Shown here piece after piece: positions 45,524-53,157 of a stretch of DNA of 64,000 nt. Numbering within the stretch: the first letter of the stretch is position 1; every line of letters begins with the position of its first letter. The notes beneath the pieces are model-generated. The model did not search any database, was not told where the DNA came from, and worked only from the letters and a program-made list of their open reading frames with translations. Origin of the DNA: Zobellia uliginosa (GTDB lineage Bacteria > Bacteroidota > Bacteroidia > Flavobacteriales > Flavobacteriaceae); NCBI RefSeq assembly GCF_018860745.1, contig NZ_JAHKPY010000002.1, positions 62,001 to 126,000 on the forward strand, written 5' to 3'. Both the position numbers and the translations under genes were made by a program.

Positions 45524-45609
45524 CTTTTCTTGCCTTATGACAAGTTTTATTTTTTTTAGTGCCGCTACCTTAGCGGTATTGAATAGTTACAAAATAAAAC
45601 TTCTACTAA

Positions 45610-45960
45610 ATGGAAAACTTACAAGACTTTATATTATTGTTTCGGGTACTGCCTAGCAACCAACCGCCATCCTCTGAAGAAATTACTGATATGAATCAGA
45701 AATGGAGTGAGTTTATAGGTGGTATTGCCACTCAAGCAAAGTTGATTAACGCAACCAGATTAGCTTTTGATGGTATTTTAATAGACGAAAATCTAAGTGT
45801 TGTTCCGCACCCTAAAATTGTTGATAATGAAATCTTAAGCGGAACCATGACAATTAAGGCCGCCACGATAAATGAAGCAAGTGCTATGGCCAAAAAATGC
45901 CCTATACTTGTTTTGGGAGGTTCGGTAGAAGTACGGTGTATCATATCAATGGAATCTTAA
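45610..45960 (+). CDS. YCII-related small protein
   Basis: 116 residues. The DFILLFRV start, MNQKWSEFIGGIA and CPILVLGGSVEVRCI near the end fit the YCII-like ferredoxin-fold family. Members are dimeric; the function is mostly unknown. It is followed 13 bases later by a DUF1569 protein, so they are likely co-transcribed with the upstream Crp gene as possible regulator. Confidence 0.75.
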   Translation: MENLQDFILLFRVLPSNQPPSSEEITDMNQKWSEFIGGIATQAKLINATRLAFDGILIDENLSVVPHPKIVDNEILSGTMTIKAATINEASAMAKKCPILVLGGSVEVRCIISMES

Positions 45961-45973
45961 AAACCACTGTATT

Positions 45974-46417
45974 ATGAAAACAATTTTTGATATTAAAACA
46001 ATAGACGAACTGAAGGCGAGAATTAGTTCTTTACAGGCTAATTCCCCTGCGCAATGGGGAGAGATGGATGCATACCAAATGCTTAAACACTGTACCTTGA
46101 GCGAAGAAATGTTTCAGGGCAAAAAACAATATAAACGACTTTTTATCGGTAGGTTGTTTGGTGGTATGGCGTTACGTGGTATTCTAAAAGACCAGAAACC
46201 AATGAAAAAAAATCAACCAACACATCCGGAATTCAAAATAAAAGGTACTGGGAACTTTGAAAATGAAAAGGAAAAATGGATGGGTTTATTACAAGATTAT
46301 GCATCATTTTCAAGCCCTCATATTATCCATCCGTTTTTTGGAAAAATGACATCGGACCAGATAGGAATCTATGTTTATAAACATACAGATCATCATTTAA
46401 CACAGTTTGGTTATTAA
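45974..46417 (+). CDS. DUF1569 / DinB-like protein
   Basis: 147 residues with WGEMDAYQMLKHCTLSEEMF, HPFFGKMTSDQIGIYVYKHTDHHLTQFGY, a pattern of spaced His residues typical of the DUF1569/DinB four-helix metal-binding fold. Possible metal- or thiol-dependent transferase; function not known. Nine bases separate it from the next gene. Confidence 0.78.
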   Translation: MKTIFDIKTIDELKARISSLQANSPAQWGEMDAYQMLKHCTLSEEMFQGKKQYKRLFIGRLFGGMALRGILKDQKPMKKNQPTHPEFKIKGTGNFENEKEKWMGLLQDYASFSSPHIIHPFFGKMTSDQIGIYVYKHTDHHLTQFGY

Positions 46418-46426
46418 GCAAAGATC

Positions 46427-47098
46427 ATGTTACGGATTCTATTTGTTATTGTTACCCTTCTTGCTCTTATCATATTCTATTTTGGAATAGGTAAGAATAG
46501 AAGGGTTTTGGTTACCAGTCTGGTATGGTTGCTTTTTATGGGATTAATTTCATACAACGGCTACCTGGAGAATACTGATGCCAAACCACCGCGGTTTTTA
46601 TTTGTAATGGTAGCTACTGCTTTTGTAGTTATGATTATTTATAAATCAGTTGATAAGAGTAATATCAAAATTGGTTTTTTAACTGCCGTTCATACGGTGA
46701 GAGTACCAGTAGAACTATTTCTTTTTGAATTATACTTACAGGAACAAATACCGGCTTTGATGACCTTCAAGGGATGGAATTTTGATATTCTAATAGGTAT
46801 ATTTTCCTTTTTTATCCTTTTTTATTTGGTTTACAATAAAAAGAACCTACCTAGGTTTATGATGTTGTTGTGGAATATTATTGGGCTACTGTTTTTAGCA
46901 ACTATAGTTTTCCTTGCTGTTTTTTCCGCTCCATTGCCTATTCAACAATTCGCGTTTGATCAACCCAATATAGCAGTTGTGCAATTCCCCTATGTTTTCC
47001 TGCCAACCCTTATTGTACCTGTTGTTTTTTTATCACATCTTTTGAGTATAAAAAAGCTTCTTTACAGATACCCATTAGCTGATGCCCAAAGGAAGTAA
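46427..47098 (+). CDS. Hypothetical multi-pass membrane protein
   Basis: 223 residues with about six or seven hydrophobic segments, starting LRILFVIVTLLALIIFYFGI and ending in a short basic cytosolic tail. I recognise no family. It is the third gene of the YCII/DUF1569 group with minimal spacing, so it shares their transcription. Confidence 0.7.
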   Translation: MLRILFVIVTLLALIIFYFGIGKNRRVLVTSLVWLLFMGLISYNGYLENTDAKPPRFLFVMVATAFVVMIIYKSVDKSNIKIGFLTAVHTVRVPVELFLFELYLQEQIPALMTFKGWNFDILIGIFSFFILFYLVYNKKNLPRFMMLLWNIIGLLFLATIVFLAVFSAPLPIQQFAFDQPNIAVVQFPYVFLPTLIVPVVFLSHLLSIKKLLYRYPLADAQRK

Positions 47099-47168
47099 AT
47101 AGTAAAAGATAAAATTGTAGCGTGTTATATGAGCGATTTTATATTAGCAAATAACTAATACATAAAAT

Positions 47169-47399
47169 CTATTGTTTGCGTCTTAACTTATGAAGTATAG
47201 TTAATCCTTTGCTTAAAGCAAGGTCTACTGCCAATTGTTTAACAGTAAAACTAGCCGTACTGGCCATATTAACAGGATTGAGGTGACCTTTTGTGCTTTT
47301 TAGGTCAAATTTTAGGCTCTCTTTTGCAATCTCTTTTTGGAGCTTTAAAATTTTTAAATCGTTTTCTATTTCGGCAAAAGAGCTATATTTTTTTGTCAT
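47169..47399 (-). CDS. Small hypothetical protein (DUF6327-like) of the YtxH/holin operon
   Basis: 76 residues starting MTKKYSSFAEIENDLKIL, mostly helical and basic at the end. It overlaps the upstream gene by four bases (ATGA), a sign of translational coupling. This trio, YtxH, holin-like and this small protein, recurs in Flavobacteriaceae. Function unknown. Confidence 0.75.
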   Translation of the reverse strand: MTKKYSSFAEIENDLKILKLQKEIAKESLKFDLKSTKGHLNPVNMASTASFTVKQLAVDLALSKGLTILHKLRRKQ

Positions 47400-47746
47400 G
47401 GCGTATTAAAAAAATGTTTAGAGAAATTACGCAATAACGGTCTGTGCAAAATATGTCTAAACAAATAGAACATAATGGCAATTACAACGTAAAAAGTTCC
47501 CACAATTAAAAACCCGCTATAAAAGTCTCCCATAGCCTCATTAATAGCTATAGAAACTCCAAGGGAAAACATAAAAACAGCAAGAAATAGAATAGCGCCA
47601 ATACATAAAGATTGAGTTATTGACGCAACTGAACCTGTAAGAACTTTAAAGATTCTTAGTTTGTAGTACTCCTCACTAATTTCTATATAAGACCTCACAT
47701 CTGTATCTACATCAATGAGGTCTTTTTTCAATGCTTCAAATGCCAT
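47396..47746 (-). CDS. Holin-X/phage-holin-like membrane protein
   Basis: 116 residues with an amphipathic N terminus and two membrane helices (about 45-70 and 78-100). It resembles the holin-X (DUF1469-type) family found beside YtxH proteins in many bacteria. It is not a phage gene in this setting; envelope stress association is likely. Confidence 0.8.
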   Translation of the reverse strand: MAFEALKKDLIDVDTDVRSYIEISEEYYKLRIFKVLTGSVASITQSLCIGAILFLAVFMFSLGVSIAINEAMGDFYSGFLIVGTFYVVIAIMFYLFRHILHRPLLRNFSKHFFNTP

Positions 47747-47752
47747 AATGCA

Positions 47753-48082
47753 TTATTTATGTAGTTGAGCGTTTTTCTTTTTTAGGTCTTCTAGTTTTCG
47801 CTCCAGAGTAGCGATGATGTCGTCTGCTTTATAGCTCATGTTGCTAATAGTCTCATCTAATTTGTGCTCAAACTCTTCTTTCTTCTCGTTAGCTGATTTT
47901 GTCAGCTCATCTTTAGCGTGTGATACGCGGTCCGTTAAGTCATGTGTGGCATCCAAAGCTCTATCTTTTATTTTATGTCTGGTTTCTATCCCTTTTTCGG
48001 GAGCATATAAAATTCCGAAGCCTGCACCAATTGCTGCTCCCGTTAATAATGCTAGAAGTACATTTCCACTATCGTTTGACAT
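47753..48082 (-). CDS. YtxH-domain protein
   Basis: 109 residues. A glycine-rich membrane helix (LLALLTGAAIGAGFGILYAPEKG) is followed by a long charged helix (about 35-109) as in YtxH general-stress proteins. It is the first gene of a three-gene operon driven by a promoter with the TGACCTAGGTCA palindrome. Confidence 0.88.
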   Translation of the reverse strand: MSNDSGNVLLALLTGAAIGAGFGILYAPEKGIETRHKIKDRALDATHDLTDRVSHAKDELTKSANEKKEEFEHKLDETISNMSYKADDIIATLERKLEDLKKKNAQLHK

Positions 48083-48118
48083 GATTTCTGATTTTTAATT
48101 AATACTCTTTATATACAA

Positions 48119-48161
48119 CAAAATTAGCGTAGTTAATTTTTGGATATCATGACCTAGGTCA
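48119..48161 (-). promoter_or_regulatory. Leftward promoter of the YtxH operon at a shared palindrome
   Basis: The perfect palindrome TGACCTAGGTCA lies at 48150-48161. On the minus strand TAATTTTG (48126 to 48119), a perfect TAnnTTTG, follows after exactly 23 nt. Confidence 0.75.
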
Positions 48162-48192
48162 GGAAAATTAAAAATATCTACTTGTAATTTAG
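48150..48192 (+). promoter_or_regulatory. Rightward promoter of the 48,239 gene at the same palindrome
   Basis: From the same 48150-48161 palindrome, TAATTTAG (48185-48192) lies exactly 23 nt downstream on the plus strand, one base off TAnnTTTG. One symmetric site thus serves two divergent promoters with the same geometry. Confidence 0.6.
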
Positions 48193-48238
48193 CTGCAGAG
48201 AATGCCCCGACCCAAATATTTGCTATCTCTAAATTAAA

Positions 48239-48727
48239 ATGAATATGAACGTCCCAAAAACAGAACAAAAGCAAGTTTTTTTAAAGTCGTATAGTCAAAT
48301 TGTAGCCTTAGCAGAAGCCCTTAAAATTGTTCGGCAACTTGATCTTAATCAAATGTCTGTTTCCGTTATAGGTAATCTTGGAGAGGATTATATAAATGAT
48401 GATTCAGGGTTGACCACGGTTACCGATGAACTACAACTTTTTTTTAAAGGAATTTTAGGTGGGAGTACGGATTTCGATACTTTTTATAACCCGGAACTAG
48501 GTAGGCTTTTTGTGGTTGGTTTTTTAGTTTCAACCTTTAAAAACACGGTTGGTAAAAGAGCTATTGGAGTATTGTCCGGAGGACCTTATGGTATATTAAG
48601 AGGACTTGGGGTAAAGGAAGCGGAAGCCGTTTCCAGCGTAAAAAAATTAAACGATGGAACTTATCTTCTAGTAGCTAGAGGAGACCGTAGGACCATTGAT
48701 AAGTTGCAAAAAGAACTTACGAACTGA
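48239..48727 (+). CDS. Hypothetical stress-associated protein
   Basis: 162 residues with a glycine-containing middle (GVLSGGPYGILRGLGV) and no signal peptide. The layout, an N-terminal alpha-beta part then a hydrophobic loop then a short alpha-beta tail (YLLVARGDRRTIDKLQKEL), recalls DUF1269/general-stress-17M-like proteins, but I cannot assign it firmly. It is divergent from the YtxH operon and shares its palindromic regulatory site. A start two codons further on (48,245) is equally possible. Confidence 0.65.
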   Translation: MNMNVPKTEQKQVFLKSYSQIVALAEALKIVRQLDLNQMSVSVIGNLGEDYINDDSGLTTVTDELQLFFKGILGGSTDFDTFYNPELGRLFVVGFLVSTFKNTVGKRAIGVLSGGPYGILRGLGVKEAEAVSSVKKLNDGTYLLVARGDRRTIDKLQKELTN

Positions 48728-48800
48728 ACGCATAAAATCAGATGTGGTTTCTTGAATACCGATCAGGCTTATGGCCTAAAAGCGATTTAATTTTTATGGC

Positions 48801-48845
48801 TGACCTAGGTCATAGTTTTCCAACATATTTAGCAGCATATTTATA
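48801..48845 (+). promoter_or_regulatory. Palindromic site before the sigma-like gene
   Basis: Perfect TGACCTAGGTCA at 48801-48812. The nearest -7-like sequence is TATTTATA at 48838-48845, a 25-nt spacer and a poorer match than at the other promoters. Confidence 0.55.
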
Positions 48846-48867
48846 CTGTTAATTTAAAACATATAAC

Positions 48868-49638
48868 ATGGACACTCTAGAATATTACGAAAGCAAAAAG
48901 GACTTTAACGTATTTGTAGCGAGTACCTTCTCAGACCTTCTAAAATATAGACAAAAGGGAAAACAGTCTTTGTTCAATAATTTATTGTTTAAAGACCTCC
49001 ATCAGGTAAAACGCTATATCAAAAAAAGAGTAGCAACCGCTTTGAGTAAAGGAAACCTTCCGAAAGGAAAGTACAAAGTAGATGATTTTATCGATCAACT
49101 TTTTATTACCGTTTATGATAATTTTAATGAGGTAGCGACCAAGGAAGATTTACACCCATGGTTATTTAAGAAGGCCAACGGGCTTCTAGAGGATTCAATT
49201 ATGGAGGAAGAGTTTGATGATTATTTCCTTAAAAATATAGATGATTATTCTAAGCCGGAATGGGATGAGATGGAAGAAAAGTTTAGTACGGATGGTGATG
49301 GTGATTTGGTCATGTTAGATGAGCTAGACGATATTTCATTACCAAAAAACGATTATGTATTGAACCATGTGTTTATAGAGGATGATAAGAAAGAATTTAT
49401 GGAAAAACTAGACCGGGAATTGGGCGAGGAAAGTATTAGAAAACATACCCACATGATTTTACATTTCTTGCCATTACCAATGCGCACTGTTTTTGAGTTG
49501 GCTACTGAGTATGAGTTTTCTGTAAACCAGATTGCCATGATTCGTAATCAAAGTGTTAAAGAGGTTAAGAAACTTTTAGATAACGCTCGTAAAACTCTTG
49601 AAGCCAGTCTTTTTAATAGATATGGTACACAGAAATAA
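48868..49638 (+). CDS. Sigma-70-like (ECF-type) factor with long acidic linker
   Basis: 256 residues. A sigma region 2-like stretch (DDFIDQLFITVYDNF, about 71-110, with HPWLFKKANGLLED) is followed by an unusually long acidic linker (about 115-165). A region 4-like helix-turn-helix is at about 195-245 (PLPMRTVFELATEYEFSVNQIAMIRNQSVKEVKKLL). This is the order in ECF sigma factors but longer, and the match is remote. No anti-sigma gene is adjacent. The palindromic site upstream makes it a candidate second-level regulator. Confidence 0.7.
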   Translation: MDTLEYYESKKDFNVFVASTFSDLLKYRQKGKQSLFNNLLFKDLHQVKRYIKKRVATALSKGNLPKGKYKVDDFIDQLFITVYDNFNEVATKEDLHPWLFKKANGLLEDSIMEEEFDDYFLKNIDDYSKPEWDEMEEKFSTDGDGDLVMLDELDDISLPKNDYVLNHVFIEDDKKEFMEKLDRELGEESIRKHTHMILHFLPLPMRTVFELATEYEFSVNQIAMIRNQSVKEVKKLLDNARKTLEASLFNRYGTQK

Positions 49639-49707
49639 AGTTTTTGATCAAATACATTTTAGTCGGGAAAAGTTCATAACAATATAGTATTATTAAATAA
49701 GAGCATT

Positions 49708-50115
49708 ATGGAAACAAAATCACTAAATCCAAAAACAGAATTATTATTAGGGGCAGGCTTGGATGTTCTTCATTTTGAAAGTGAGGAATGGTTAAGCAAT
49801 ATCGCTTTCTATAAAGATGAAGCTAAGTTTTTTGCTGATTTAATAGAAAAAACCAAAACCCAAGATGCCGCACAAACTGCCTTTGGTAAAATCCTTGAAA
49901 GTTTGGATACCGTACACACGGAATTATTCGATTATTTAGAGAATGATATTGCGGAGCATGAACGTTTACTTTCTCGGTTAGAAATGGGAGAGCGCGGGCT
50001 GTCAGATGCCGTATATAGAGATAAGCATGCACAACTCAAGGGTAGAATGGAAGGTTTTGTAAACAATTTCAGGGAGTTTAAAAAGATGGTTTTTGGATAT
50101 ATAAAGGGTCTTTAA
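49708..50115 (+). CDS. Hypothetical helical protein
   Basis: 135 residues, almost entirely helical, with an LDTVHTELFDYLENDIAEHERLL middle. It contains several Glu and His positions but no clear ferritin or hemerythrin motif. Family not recognised. It follows the sigma-like gene by 69 bases in the same direction and may be co-transcribed. Confidence 0.6.
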   Translation: METKSLNPKTELLLGAGLDVLHFESEEWLSNIAFYKDEAKFFADLIEKTKTQDAAQTAFGKILESLDTVHTELFDYLENDIAEHERLLSRLEMGERGLSDAVYRDKHAQLKGRMEGFVNNFREFKKMVFGYIKGL

Positions 50116-50197
50116 CTATTAACTTATAGATATCAAAGTTGTGGGATTTTAGTATCTGTAAGTAATTTTGGCGCTATGTAAATGTGCTTTTAATCGG

Positions 50198-50254
50198 AAC
50201 AAGCCGAGTCAAATATTGAGAAATATGTTCTTGAAAACTTGATCTCGGCTTGTT
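50198..50254 (+). terminator. Long-loop hairpin with T-rich tail between two hypothetical genes
   Basis: AACAAGCCGAG at 50198-50208 pairs perfectly with CTCGGCTTGTT at 50244-50254, followed by TATTTT. The 35-nt loop is large for a plain terminator, so a small RNA 3' end or leader structure for the next gene is also possible. Confidence 0.5.
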
Positions 50255-50292
50255 TATTTTCAAATTAAAGTCTAAAATAAAATTGGTCTTAT

Positions 50293-50658
50293 ATGGAAGT
50301 GTCTATTTATAAAACAGAAAACCGAACCGCAGATAGCATCGATAATTTTATGGATTTTTATTACGGTCTGCATTTGCACTACTTTGCTAGTGACCTTCTA
50401 TATAAAGGATTGTCGCCCGTACAGATTAGCGCTGCAGTGGCAAAAGCCATGGATATAGCCAAGTCCTCTAAAATGAACATAAGAGAACATTTTAAACCTG
50501 TTTTTAGCAGTGTCTCCAATGAGGTTATAAGCGATTGTAAATTATCTCGGTTGGGTTACGGCCTAGTTCTGATGAATGCGGAAACTAAAATCTCTGCAGT
50601 AGGGGAATGGCAACTTAAGGTATTGGAAACTTTTCTAAGTGGCGATTATACACACTAA
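50293..50658 (+). CDS. Hypothetical protein
   Basis: 121 residues, no signal peptide or membrane segment, with FMDFYYGLHLHYFASDLLYKG and GLSPVQISAAVAKAMDIAKS. No family recognised. It sits at the end of the stress block behind the long-loop hairpin, on the same strand as its neighbours. Confidence 0.55.
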   Translation: MEVSIYKTENRTADSIDNFMDFYYGLHLHYFASDLLYKGLSPVQISAAVAKAMDIAKSSKMNIREHFKPVFSSVSNEVISDCKLSRLGYGLVLMNAETKISAVGEWQLKVLETFLSGDYTH

Positions 50659-50830
50659 ATTTAAAATTTTTTCTGTCTCTGTTTTTATTTATATACTAAA
50701 TAAAGCAAATATTATTTCTAAAAAATAAATGTTACCGCGCTTTATGTTAGGTGTTTATTGATTAATTAGAGTAAATTCGAATTTGGGTTTGGTATATTCT
50801 CTGTAAACCCCTTTTCTATAATAGAACACT

Positions 50831-53104
50831 ATGAAAAATTTCTTGGTAGTAGCATTTAGTTTAGTGGCATTTTGTCAAAGTAATTATGCGCAGAAAGCTT
50901 TAGATAATAAGATGGAAAAAAAAATAGATTCTTTAATGGCCTTAATGACCTTGGAAGAAAAAGTAGGTCAAATGAACCAATACAACGGCTTTTGGAATGT
51001 TACCGGTCCTGTACCTAAAGAAGGCGACGCTTCAAACAAATATGAGCATCTTAAAAAGGGTTGGGTAGGTTCCATGTTAAATGTTCGGGGCGTAGAGGAG
51101 GTTCGTAAAGTACAGAAGATTGTGGTAGAAGAATCTCGCCTCGGTATTCCTTTAATAATTGGTTTTGATGTAATTCACGGATATAGAACCCAAAGCCCGA
51201 TACCCTTGGCAGAATCTGCAAGTTGGGATTTGGAGGCTATTGAAGCTTCGGCTGCTATGGCTGCGGAAGAAGCCGCCGCTAGTGGCATTACGTGGACCTT
51301 TGCACCAATGGTAGATATCTCAAGAGATGCGCGTTGGGGTAGGGTAATGGAAGGTGCCGGCGAAGACCCATATTTAGGAAGTCAAATAGCAAAAGCTCGG
51401 ATAAATGGCTTTCAGGGTAAAGACCTTTCCGCATCCAATACTATTGCGGCCACGGCAAAGCATTTTGCAGGTTATGGTTTTTCAGAATCAGGTAGAGATT
51501 ATAATACGGTAGATGTGGGTACATCAACCCTCTATAACATCATTTTTCCACCCTTTATGGCCGCGGTGGAAGCAGATGTTAAAACTTTTATGAATTCTTT
51601 CAACATACTTAACGGTATACCGGCTACGGGAAATTCGTTTTTACAAAGAGAGGTTTTAAAGGGCGAATGGGATTATAAAGGATTTGTAGTTACAGATTGG
51701 GGGTCAATGACCGAAATGATAACTCATGGCTACTCTAAAGATGGAGAATCTGCTGCAGAAAGCGCTGCCAATGCCGGTAGTGATATGGATATGGAATCCT
51801 ATTTATATGTTAAGCACTTGAAGAATTTGGTGAACGAAGGAAAAGTGTCTTTAGACAAAGTAGATGATGCGGTGCGTAGAATTCTAAGGGTAAAATTTGA
51901 GTTAGGCCTTTTTGATGACCCCTATAAGTACTGTAATGAAGAGCGGGAGAAAACGGTTGTAGGAAGCGATAAAAATATGGAAATAGCTCTTGGTATGGCG
52001 GAAAAATCCATAGTGCTTCTGAAAAATAACGACCAGTTATTGCCCTTAAAAAAGAATGGGATCAATATAGCGGTTATAGGTTCATTGGCAGCAGACAAGA
52101 ATAGTCCGTTAGGTAGTTGGAGGCTTGCTTCCAAAGATAATACAGCGGTTTCAGTATTGGAGGGACTAAAAAAATACAAAGGGAATAAGCTATCTTATGA
52201 GAAAGGGGTGGAATTAGTAAAGGGCCAAGAGACTTTTATCAACGAACTAGATATAAACACTACAGATAGAACCGGCATAGCTGAAGCTGTAGAAGTAGCT
52301 AAAAATAAAGATGTAGTAGTAATGGTCTTGGGTGAGCATGGTTTTCAGTCAGGTGAGGGTAGAAGTAGGACTAATTTAGATTTGTCAGGTTTACAACAAG
52401 AGCTATTAGAAGCTGTCTATGCGGTAAATAGTAACATAGTTTTGGTCTTAATGAATGGAAGACCACTAACAATTAACTGGGCAAATGATAATGTACCAGC
52501 TATTGTGGAAGCTTGGCAATTAGGTTCAAGAAGTGGCGATGCCATAGCTAAAATCCTCTACGGTGATTATAATCCTAGCGGAAAACTTCCTATGACTTTC
52601 CCTAAAAATGTAGGGCAAGTGCCATTATATTACAATTATATGAGTACAGGTAGACCAAGTAATCCAGGTGATAACCTTGTGTTCTGGTCTCATTATACAG
52701 ATGAAGCAAATACACCTTTATATGAGTTTGGGCATGGATTAAGTTACACTTCATTTAGCTATGATAAATTAAAATTAAGTGCCAATTCCTTAAACAAAAC
52801 AGGAGAGCTGAAGGTCAGTTTTGATTTGTCCAATACCGGAAAATACGAAGGCAAAGAAGTTGTTCAGCTATACATACAAGATTTATTCGCCAGTAGAGCA
52901 AGACCTGTAAAAGAATTAAAAGATTTTAAAATGGTTTCTCTAAAGCCTGGCGAGACTAAAAATGTAAGTTTTACCATTTCTGCGAAGAAACTAGAATTCT
53001 ACTCTGCAAATAATAAATGGGAAGCTGAGACAGGTGATTTTAAAGTTTTTATAGGAGGAAGTTCTGCTACGCAATTAGAGTCCGATTTTACATTGAAAAA
53101 CTAA
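50831..53104 (+). CDS. bglX: GH3 beta-glucosidase
   Basis: 757 residues, the usual length of BglX. Signal peptide MKNFLVVAFSLVAFCQSNYAQ. The GH3 N-terminal domain has GFDVIHGYRT, the KHFAGYG segment and nucleophile Asp about 289 in VTDWGSMTEM. The C-terminal alpha-beta domain carries GEHGFQSGEGRSRT, which holds the acid/base region, and a fibronectin-III-like domain closes the protein (about 660-757). It is predicted periplasmic and releases glucose from beta-glucosides such as laminari-oligosaccharides, complementing the GH16 enzyme at the left end. It ends at a strong terminator. Confidence 0.93.
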   Translation: MKNFLVVAFSLVAFCQSNYAQKALDNKMEKKIDSLMALMTLEEKVGQMNQYNGFWNVTGPVPKEGDASNKYEHLKKGWVGSMLNVRGVEEVRKVQKIVVEESRLGIPLIIGFDVIHGYRTQSPIPLAESASWDLEAIEASAAMAAEEAAASGITWTFAPMVDISRDARWGRVMEGAGEDPYLGSQIAKARINGFQGKDLSASNTIAATAKHFAGYGFSESGRDYNTVDVGTSTLYNIIFPPFMAAVEADVKTFMNSFNILNGIPATGNSFLQREVLKGEWDYKGFVVTDWGSMTEMITHGYSKDGESAAESAANAGSDMDMESYLYVKHLKNLVNEGKVSLDKVDDAVRRILRVKFELGLFDDPYKYCNEEREKTVVGSDKNMEIALGMAEKSIVLLKNNDQLLPLKKNGINIAVIGSLAADKNSPLGSWRLASKDNTAVSVLEGLKKYKGNKLSYEKGVELVKGQETFINELDINTTDRTGIAEAVEVAKNKDVVVMVLGEHGFQSGEGRSRTNLDLSGLQQELLEAVYAVNSNIVLVLMNGRPLTINWANDNVPAIVEAWQLGSRSGDAIAKILYGDYNPSGKLPMTFPKNVGQVPLYYNYMSTGRPSNPGDNLVFWSHYTDEANTPLYEFGHGLSYTSFSYDKLKLSANSLNKTGELKVSFDLSNTGKYEGKEVVQLYIQDLFASRARPVKELKDFKMVSLKPGETKNVSFTISAKKLEFYSANNKWEAETGDFKVFIGGSSATQLESDFTLKN

Positions 53105-53109
53105 AAAAA

Positions 53110-53148
53110 ATAGCTTCTAATTTTCAGATACTGAAAATTAGAAGCTAT
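53110..53148. terminator. Bidirectional terminator between bglX and the aldehyde dehydrogenase gene
   Basis: An 18-bp perfect stem (53110-53127 with 53131-53148) and a three-base loop lie between two convergent genes, with A-rich sequence on the left for the leftward transcript. Confidence 0.9.
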
Positions 53149-53157
53149 ACTCATAAA

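Noticed and set aside
45532-45576. Possible TGA-N6-TCA site and small hairpin before the YCII-related gene
   Set aside because: The best candidate (TGACAAGTTTTA) lacks a second half site, and no TAnnTTTG lies 23 nt away. The CCGCTA/TAGCGG hairpin is short and its T run is on the wrong side for a terminator.
47396-47746. Prophage holin
   Set aside because: No other phage genes are nearby; it belongs to the YtxH/holin-like/small-protein operon that is a housekeeping stress unit in this family.
50124-50170. Stress-type promoter before the 50,293 gene
   Set aside because: A perfect TAATTTTG is present at 50163, but the nearest half palindrome is TTA-N6-TCA at 27 nt, outside the fixed spacing seen elsewhere.
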